Shown: positions 7,025-11,970 of the stretch, in pieces
Layout of the letters: each line of letters begins with the position of its first letter
Position numbering within the stretch: the stretch's first letter is position 1
Assembly: GCA_040758525.1 (NCBI GenBank)
Contig: JBFLVQ010000252.1
Coordinates: 1-11,970 of the forward strand
DNA: 11,970 bases
Origin: JBFLVQ01 sp040758525
Lineage (GTDB): Bacteria; Acidobacteriota; Blastocatellia; Chloracidobacteriales; JADJPF01
Reading direction: 5' to 3'
Notes under the pieces: model-generated
Database searches by the model: none
Seen by the model: the letters and a program-made list of their open reading frames with translations, nothing else
What the model was told of the DNA's origin: nothing
Program-made: the position numbers and the translations under genes

Positions 7025-7699
7025 ATGTTATGCCCATCGCTTGAAACACTAGCCCTATATGCCAGTGGGAGGCTGTGTGGAGAGAATGTCAACGAGATTG
7101 CCAGCCATCTTGCACAGCCTTGTGACTTTTGCCAGGAGCGTTTGGTATGGTATGAGGAGACTTCAGATGCATTAAGTAAGCCTCTTGACCAGGCACCTGT
7201 CTGGTTACGGGAACAGGCCCGCAAGATCTTCGAGGATGCTTACCTGCCAGAGTTTATTATCGCTACCTTAGCCTTTGATAATCGGTCTGTGGGTGAGCGT
7301 GCTGGCACGCGTGGCCTGGAGATGTCTGGCCAGGGTAGTCAGCATTTCCTCTTCCATGCTGATCTACCTAATCTTAGTACTGCTACATTCTTTCCTACCG
7401 CACCACTCGATAAGCCTGCCCTCAATGCCGATATTGCGATCCGACGTGGAAAGGATTTCAATACTTATACGGTGCGTGGACAGATCCTACTTGAGGCCGA
7501 TACCGAGCGCTATGGTTTTCCTCTCACGGTAGATCTCTATAAAGGCTCACAATCGCTTTATAGTGTAGCTACCAATGAGGTGGGTGTTTTCACTTTTGCT
7601 AATATCCCTGAAGGTGTCTACAGCCTACAGGTCAGTATCAATAAAGTGATTGTAGTGATCAACCTGCCGATCACACAACCCTCACATACTAGTCTATGA
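7025..7699 (+). CDS. Zinc-finger anti-sigma-like protein with C-terminal carboxypeptidase-regulatory-like domain
   Basis: The 224-aa product starts at an ATG with GGAG 7 bases upstream. The N-terminus has the layout of zinc-binding anti-sigma domains: Cys3, then His28-LAQP-Cys33-DF-Cys36, followed by a helix. The spacing is H-x4-C-x2-C, one residue longer than the usual H-x3-C-x2-C. The middle (about 75-145) has a Gly/Ser-rich stretch (about 90-106). The C-terminus (about 148-214) is a small beta-sandwich with VRGQIL, T/N-E-x-GVFTFANIPEGVYSLQV, the pattern of carboxypeptidase-regulatory-like (CarboxypepD_reg-type) domains. I see no membrane helix, so it should be cytosolic, unlike many ECF anti-sigmas. 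It probably binds the sigma factor encoded upstream. Its gene overlaps the TPR-CHAT protease gene by ATGA, so the two are translated together. That makes it a plausible CHAT partner or substrate, which is inference. Confidence 0.8.
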   Translation: MLCPSLETLALYASGRLCGENVNEIASHLAQPCDFCQERLVWYEETSDALSKPLDQAPVWLREQARKIFEDAYLPEFIIATLAFDNRSVGERAGTRGLEMSGQGSQHFLFHADLPNLSTATFFPTAPLDKPALNADIAIRRGKDFNTYTVRGQILLEADTERYGFPLTVDLYKGSQSLYSVATNEVGVFTFANIPEGVYSLQVSINKVIVVINLPITQPSHTSL

Positions 7700-10548
7700 C
7701 TGTAGAAATTAGCATCAATATAGACCAACTTGCCCAAGAGATCCTGGCAGCCGCAGATATTAAGCGATTTATTATTGAGCGTGCGGCCAGCCTGGATGTT
7801 AATGATGTGGCGCGATTGCGAGCCGTAGTCGATCATTTAGTGAGCAAAGATTTTCATATGGCGAGCCGACTTGCCGAAGCAGTATGGGAGATAGGCCAGT
7901 GGCTAGGTGATGATGCTAGCCGTGCTTATGGTGAAGCTGCGCGTGGTCGAGTAGAGTATTGTGTAGGACGTTACAGCCAGGCTTTCTCACACTACGAGCG
8001 TGCTCTCACGTTGATGGAGAAGATTGGCAAGCCGATCGAAGTGGCAATTCTACAGAAACAGCAACTAGGTGCATTAATGTACCTAGGTAAGCACCGAGAA
8101 GCGATTCTACTGGCGGCGCGTGCTCGCCGTGTTCTTAAGACCAAAGGCGAACAGGCACAATGGGCCGAGTTAGAGACCAATATAGGTAATCTGCACTGCT
8201 ATCTACTAGAACAGTATCGCAAATCGCTGCGCTACTATGAACGTGCGCGCAATATCTTCATAGAATTAGGTAACGAAGTTTCGCTCGCCAGAGTCGATTT
8301 CAATATTGCCAATGCCCTCACTAAGCTTGATCGTATTGATGAAGCATTAACAATCTATCAGCGTGCTTCGCAAATTTGGCGAAGACATGAAATGCCAGTC
8401 TATGCAGGATTGGCTGAATACAATATTGCCTATCTACTTTTCCGCCGTGGCCAATTTAATGAAGCGCTTAATTACTACTATCAGGTACGTGAAAACCAAC
8501 AGGGGCTAGGTGATGAGGTATCGGTGGCCTGGTGCAACATGGATATGGCAGAAATCTACCTACAACTCAGTGTGTTTGAAGAGAGCGCACGCTTAGCAGC
8601 ATTAGCCCAAACAAGCTTCCTTAAATCAGAGAACACCTTTCAAGCCGCCTGGGCACAGACTCTAGGTGGACTGGCATTAGCTGGCCTGGGACAACTGGAT
8701 GCTGCGCGTCGAGAACTATCTGCCGCACTAGAACAGTTCTCGCGCCAAAGTAGTCGTGTGATGGTAGGGCTACTCCATACCTATTTAGCAGAACTAGAAT
8801 TGAAGGCAGGCAACTATCAAACCGCACTGGCAAATTCCCGTGAGGCAGAAGAGATATTTCTTAAGCAGCGCTTGCCTGTTAAGGTGGCTTTTGCCCAATT
8901 GGTACTTGCCAAAATCGCCTATCATACAGGTAATCTGGTTCGTGCCCGCGCCCTGCTACGCGGTGTACAGCAGAAGGCACAAAAACATGCGATCGCCTGG
9001 TTAGAATATGAATGTTACTACTTATATGGCTGTCTGCACGAGACTGTAGGCGAGCGCGAACTGGCGCTAACACAGTTTGCCCGCGCCATAGATATGGTTG
9101 GAGCAATACGTAGCTATCTCTCTGCAGATGAGTTAAAGAGTGCCTTTCTACGTGACAAGATGAACCTTTTTGAGCGTGCTATCGAACTCTCTCTAATGTT
9201 ACCTGGCGATGCTGCATGCGCATTAAGCTATATTGAACAGGCTAAATCGCGCAGCCTTGCCGATCTACTTGCCCACTATGTAGAGCGTGAACTGACTGAA
9301 CAACTGGCGCGGCCCGAGTTACGCGAGCGTTTCCTGATGCTGCTCAATGAACAGAACTGGTATAGTAGCGCGGCTCAATGGAGCCGTGAGGAAGAGAATC
9401 TTACCAAACGACCACGCAATTCCTATCTGAAAGAGCGACGAATACGCTGTGAGCAGGAGTTAACAGAGATATTCCGACGTATACAGATTGAACATGCTAA
9501 TTACGCTAATCTACAGCAACCTGCTACCGTAGAGCTAGCACAGTTACAGCAGCTACTTGCCCCTGATGAAGCGATCATAGAGTATTTTGCTAGTCGCAAG
9601 CAGGGTGTTTCCGCTTTTATCATTACTAAGGAGAGGGTGCTAACACGACACAATCTTATTTCTGAAGCCAAGATTGAAGAGTTACTTGAGAGTTTTCAAT
9701 TTCAATTAGGCAAGTTCTCGCTACAGCCTAATTATATTAGCAAGTTTCTACCCCTGTTGGAGGAGAGCGCAAAGCGCGATCTACAACAGCTCTATACACA
9801 TCTAATCGGTCCTTTGGCGACAGAAATAAGGGGCAGATCACTTGCCATTGTCCCACATGGATTACTCCATTATGTACCTTTTCATGCATTACATAATGGA
9901 GAATGCTATCTGGTCGAGCGTCACACAATCTCCTACGCACCTAGTATTACTGTCTATGCGCTCTGTCGCCAGAAGGAGACTGCTAGTGCCGGTCCTTTGC
10001 TTATCTTTGGTCTACCCGACAAAGCAGCGCCAGAGATTGCTAGCGAAGTTAATACACTGGCCACTCTCTATCCTGATACTAGGGTATTTATTGAAGCAGA
10101 GGCGAGCCTAGCCAATCTCAAGCGTTATGGTCCCGAGTGCCGTATACTACATTTGGCTACACATGGAGTGGTAAGATCTGATAATCCGCTCTTCTCCTAT
10201 TTGAAACTGGCAGATGGACGACTCTCTTTTTACAATACTTTTGACTTAAAACTACAAGCCGAACTGGTGACATTATCGGCTTGTCATACTGGTATTAATC
10301 GTATCTTTCCTGGTGATGAGTTGCATGGTTTAATGCGTGGTTTCCTATATGCTGGCACACCAGCAATGGTAGTAAGCCTGTGGGAAGCTGATGATCGTGC
10401 TACTCGTGAGCTGATGACACGATTTTACCAGCATCTACTAGCAGGCGAGTGCAAACGTGATGCTCTTTGTGCGGCACAACGCGAGTTGCTTGCACACCAT
10501 CCGCACCCATACTACTGGGCATCATTTATCTTGTTTGGCAAACCTTGA
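7696..10548 (+). CDS. TPR-repeat protein with C-terminal CHAT (caspase-like) protease domain
   Basis: The 950-aa product starts at the ATG inside the ATGA overlap (7696-7699) with the previous gene. No Shine-Dalgarno site is visible, so translation is probably coupled. Residues about 75-470 are tandem TPR-type helical pairs, roughly ten, with recurring patterns such as GRYSQAFSHYERAL, YRKSLRYYERAR, DRIDEALTIYQRA and GQFNEALNYYYQVR. A linker with EQAKSRSLADLL (514-525) precedes the CHAT domain (about 615-950). That domain shows VPHGLLHYVPFHAL (719-732), the catalytic His823 in LATHG and the catalytic Cys863 in LSACHTG, then GDELHGLMRGFLYAG and WASFILFG at the end. The protease is therefore complete. 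CHAT domains are caspase/separase-related cysteine proteases, and the TPRs usually sense a protein partner or signal. No membrane segment or signal peptide is seen. Its neighbours suggest that it acts on the sigma/anti-sigma pair or triggers an effector response. Confidence 0.95.
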   Translation: MTVEISINIDQLAQEILAAADIKRFIIERAASLDVNDVARLRAVVDHLVSKDFHMASRLAEAVWEIGQWLGDDASRAYGEAARGRVEYCVGRYSQAFSHYERALTLMEKIGKPIEVAILQKQQLGALMYLGKHREAILLAARARRVLKTKGEQAQWAELETNIGNLHCYLLEQYRKSLRYYERARNIFIELGNEVSLARVDFNIANALTKLDRIDEALTIYQRASQIWRRHEMPVYAGLAEYNIAYLLFRRGQFNEALNYYYQVRENQQGLGDEVSVAWCNMDMAEIYLQLSVFEESARLAALAQTSFLKSENTFQAAWAQTLGGLALAGLGQLDAARRELSAALEQFSRQSSRVMVGLLHTYLAELELKAGNYQTALANSREAEEIFLKQRLPVKVAFAQLVLAKIAYHTGNLVRARALLRGVQQKAQKHAIAWLEYECYYLYGCLHETVGERELALTQFARAIDMVGAIRSYLSADELKSAFLRDKMNLFERAIELSLMLPGDAACALSYIEQAKSRSLADLLAHYVERELTEQLARPELRERFLMLLNEQNWYSSAAQWSREEENLTKRPRNSYLKERRIRCEQELTEIFRRIQIEHANYANLQQPATVELAQLQQLLAPDEAIIEYFASRKQGVSAFIITKERVLTRHNLISEAKIEELLESFQFQLGKFSLQPNYISKFLPLLEESAKRDLQQLYTHLIGPLATEIRGRSLAIVPHGLLHYVPFHALHNGECYLVERHTISYAPSITVYALCRQKETASAGPLLIFGLPDKAAPEIASEVNTLATLYPDTRVFIEAEASLANLKRYGPECRILHLATHGVVRSDNPLFSYLKLADGRLSFYNTFDLKLQAELVTLSACHTGINRIFPGDELHGLMRGFLYAGTPAMVVSLWEADDRATRELMTRFYQHLLAGECKRDALCAAQRELLAHHPHPYYWASFILFGKP

Positions 10549-10560
10549 TCGCCATATAAT
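10531..10560 (+). promoter_or_regulatory. Candidate internal promoter for the subtilase gene
   Basis: TTGTTT (10531-10536) is followed after 18 bases by a perfect TATAAT (10555-10560), straddling the CHAT gene's stop codon. A start near 10567 would give a leader of about 87 bases containing the 7-bp hairpin at 10601-10618. A weaker alternative -10 is CATAAT at 10618-10623. Confidence 0.35.
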
Positions 10561-10600
10561 TGATTAGATTGAGGGGCGGGAAAGTTTTTATCTAGCAGAC

Positions 10601-10618
10601 GCGTCATACAGATGACGC
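10601..10618 (+). promoter_or_regulatory. Perfect hairpin in the leader of the subtilase gene
   Basis: GCGTCAT and ATGACGC form a perfect 7-bp stem with a 4-base ACAG loop, 36 bases before the subtilase ATG. No T-run follows, so it is not a terminator. It may be an mRNA element between the CHAT and subtilase genes, or a DNA operator beside CATAAT (10618-10623). Confidence 0.45.
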
Positions 10619-10640
10619 ATAATGGGCATAGAGAAGTTAG

Positions 10641-10647
10641 AAGGAGG
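10641..10647 (+). promoter_or_regulatory. Ribosome binding site that sets the subtilase start
   Basis: AAGGAGG lies 6 bases before the ATG at 10654. This shows that translation begins there and not at the upstream in-frame ATG at 10612, which lies in the hairpin and has no ribosome site. With this start the protein begins directly with a signal peptide. Confidence 0.85.
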
Positions 10648-10653
10648 AAAGCC

Positions 10654-11844
10654 ATGCGCCGAACCCATATTTTCTATCTACTGGTTATCCTGTTTACAGG
10701 TCTTCTGTTAATAGGTTCTCGCAGCATTCCTAAGACAGTGCATGCCGATGGCAATGAATTGAAACTCGTCGCCCGTCTTGCCCAGGGCATAGATATAAAA
10801 CCAATCGCCAATAAGTTAGGTCTACAGGTAGCAGACAGTATACAAGGTGACAATGGTTACTTGCTGACCGTTCCGGCAGGCACTGATGTTAATAAGTTAA
10901 GAGAGTCTCTTGCCCGCCAACCAGGGGTTCTCAATGCAGAACAGAACGTTAAGATCTCTACCGTTACAGCACTACGCCAACCACTCAATTTCCCTGGTGG
11001 GGATGTAACATTATTGGGAATGGAACTAACTCCTTTCCGTACACAACAACTGATAGAATTTCTACAGATACCAGCAATGCGGGGGCTTAGCCAGGGACGT
11101 GGAGTAAAAGTCGCCATTATCGACACCGGCATCGATATGTACCATCCTTTACTGAAAGGCCATATTGCCCCAGGCGGGTTAGATTTTCTTGATAAAGATC
11201 CTATTCCTTATGACGAACCAGGCGGCAGTAGCTATGGTCATGGCACTTTTATTGCCGGACTAGTATTACTGCTTGCTCCTCAAGCACAAGTTCTGCCTAT
11301 ACGGGTGATGAATCCAGATGGGGTAGGAGATGCTTTCAATGTTGCTAAAGGCATCTTTCATGCTACCAATCAAGGCGCTAAGGTTATTAACCTAAGTTTG
11401 GGAACGGATGAAAAACCCGCCATTATACGTAGTGCAATCGCTTATGCACGTAGCAAAGGCTGTATTGTTACTGCCGCAATGGGCAATGATGGTTCCAATA
11501 AGGGCAACATTTTCCCTGCCAGTGAGGCCAACGTGCTAGCCGTAGGCGCAACAGATTTCAGTGATGATCGCGCAACCTTCTCTAATTATGGGCCTGCGCT
11601 TGATTTTATGGCTCCTGGTGTTGATCTAATAAGTACTTTCCCAGGCGGCGGCTTTGCACGCTGGAGTGGGACTTCCTTTGCTACTCCATTAGTGTCGGCT
11701 GAATGTGTGCTGCTGTTTTCCGCCACCCCTTACCAGGCCAACGGGATAGCTGAGGTAATGCGCAAGACTTCAGTGTTTGTCTATGAGTATCGCCGTATTT
11801 CGCCGGTAACTGCGCTGCTAAGATCCAATATTCGCCCCTTGTAG
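10654..11844 (+). CDS. Secreted subtilisin-like serine protease (S8 family) with prodomain
   Basis: The 396-aa product from the ATG at 10654 begins MRRTHIF and a hydrophobic segment (about 7-21), then a likely signal-peptidase site after VHA (29-31). Residues about 35-105 resemble an I9-type inhibitory prodomain (KLVARLAQGIDI, PGVLNAEQNVKI). The S8 catalytic domain (about 115-375) has Asp157 in IIDTGID, His196 in YGHGTFIAG, the oxyanion Asn278 in AAMGNDG and the nucleophile Ser341 in SGTSFATP, so it should be active. It is a short subtilase with a brief C-terminal tail and no added domains or anchor. It is exported to the periplasm or outside. It lies 105 bp after the CHAT gene on the same strand, so it may be part of the same operon or driven by its own promoter. 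Its target is unknown. One possibility is a proteolytic effector or signal producer for the sigma/CHAT module. Confidence 0.93.
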   Translation: MRRTHIFYLLVILFTGLLLIGSRSIPKTVHADGNELKLVARLAQGIDIKPIANKLGLQVADSIQGDNGYLLTVPAGTDVNKLRESLARQPGVLNAEQNVKISTVTALRQPLNFPGGDVTLLGMELTPFRTQQLIEFLQIPAMRGLSQGRGVKVAIIDTGIDMYHPLLKGHIAPGGLDFLDKDPIPYDEPGGSSYGHGTFIAGLVLLLAPQAQVLPIRVMNPDGVGDAFNVAKGIFHATNQGAKVINLSLGTDEKPAIIRSAIAYARSKGCIVTAAMGNDGSNKGNIFPASEANVLAVGATDFSDDRATFSNYGPALDFMAPGVDLISTFPGGGFARWSGTSFATPLVSAECVLLFSATPYQANGIAEVMRKTSVFVYEYRRISPVTALLRSNIRPL

Positions 11845-11848
11845 AAGA

Positions 11849-11868
11849 GTGGTTCTTCTATGTACCAC
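11849..11868. terminator. Weak possible bidirectional terminator between convergent genes
   Basis: GTGGT (11849-11853) and ACCAC (11864-11868) can pair around a 10-base loop just after the subtilase stop, followed by CTTTACTT on the plus strand and TCTTCT on the minus strand. The stem is only 5 bp. The position between convergent stops is the main support. Confidence 0.25.
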
Positions 11869-11970
11869 CTTTACTTAATCGGCCTTCTTCCCCTAAGGTC
11901 TGTAAGGCTTTAAGAATTCGCTGGGTGTTATTGCTAACATGTGCGCCCAGCGCAACCAATCCCAATCCTA
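11858..11970 (-). CDS. C-terminal end of a convergent gene, product unknown (5' part beyond window)
   Basis: On the minus strand the frame entering from the right edge is open for 36 codons and ends at TAG (11860-11858). The peptide includes VALGAHVSNNTQRILKAL and ends EEGRLSKGGT. It looks like a natural protein C-terminus: a small hydrophobic start, then an amphipathic helix with a charged tail. Its codon choice matches the neighbouring genes. The other two minus frames are broken by stops in this stretch. The stop lies 13 bases from the subtilase stop, a normal convergent arrangement. The piece is too short to name a family. Confidence 0.5.
   Translation of the reverse strand, partial: GLGLVALGAHVSNNTQRILKALQTLGEEGRLSKGGT

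Noticed and set aside
8621..9106. Minus-strand open frames across the TPR-CHAT gene
   Set aside because: They lie fully opposite a strongly supported coding region, have no ribosome sites and no recognisable domains.
10612..10653. Longer N-terminus for the subtilase (14 extra residues, MTHNGHREVRRRKA)
   Set aside because: The ATG at 10612 lies in the hairpin and has no ribosome site, while AAGGAGG is ideally placed for the ATG at 10654, which starts a proper signal peptide.
1..11970. CRISPR array, cas genes, insertion sequence, tRNA or phage integration site that would make the CHAT module part of a mobile or CRISPR system
   Set aside because: No regularly spaced repeats, transposase or integrase frames, or tRNA-like cloverleaf were found on either strand by reading.

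Overview
The window is bacterial chromosomal DNA of moderate GC content. It is densely coded, with clear AGGAGG-type ribosome binding sites, some GTG starts and frequent CTA and ATA codons. The combination of an ECF sigma factor with a soluble zinc-finger anti-sigma-like protein, a TPR-CHAT protease, an exported subtilase, an exported Ig/IPT-type protein and a RocA-type dehydrogenase suggests an environmental, probably diderm bacterium. Acidobacteriota (Blastocatellia-like) is my best guess, held weakly. I saw no rRNA, tRNA, CRISPR array, transposase or phage gene.

Left part (1-5121, all minus strand). Reading in the direction of transcription, there is a secreted Ig-like/IPT protein (5121-3868, GTG start). 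Next comes a catabolic cluster: RocA-type L-glutamate-gamma-semialdehyde dehydrogenase (3755-2193), an unrecognised 173-aa protein (2156-1635) and a betaine-aldehyde-type aldehyde dehydrogenase (1515-1, whose stop lies outside the window). A 7-bp inverted repeat overlaps the likely rocA promoter, and an 8-bp hairpin sits directly before the 173-aa gene.

Middle (5122-6191). A 201-bp divergent promoter region carries an extended -10 element on each strand. It is followed by two small plus-strand genes that I do not recognise: a 73-aa cysteine-containing protein with a GTG start, and a 177-aa helical protein.

Right part (6192-11844, plus strand). A four-gene module encodes an ECF sigma factor, a zinc-finger anti-sigma-like protein ending in a carboxypeptidase-regulatory-like beta domain, a 950-aa TPR-CHAT caspase-like protease that overlaps the previous gene by ATGA, and a secreted S8 subtilase with a prodomain. 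The catalytic residues of both proteases are intact. The arrangement invites the hypothesis that a signal sensed by the TPR-CHAT protein removes the anti-sigma and frees the sigma factor. This would be a Cas-free parallel to the type III-E CRISPR TPR-CHAT/sigma-factor arrangement. The mechanism is inference; the gene content is visible. Short inverted repeats precede the sigma gene and the subtilase gene.

The right edge (11858-11970, minus strand) appears to hold the C-terminal 36 codons of a convergent gene.
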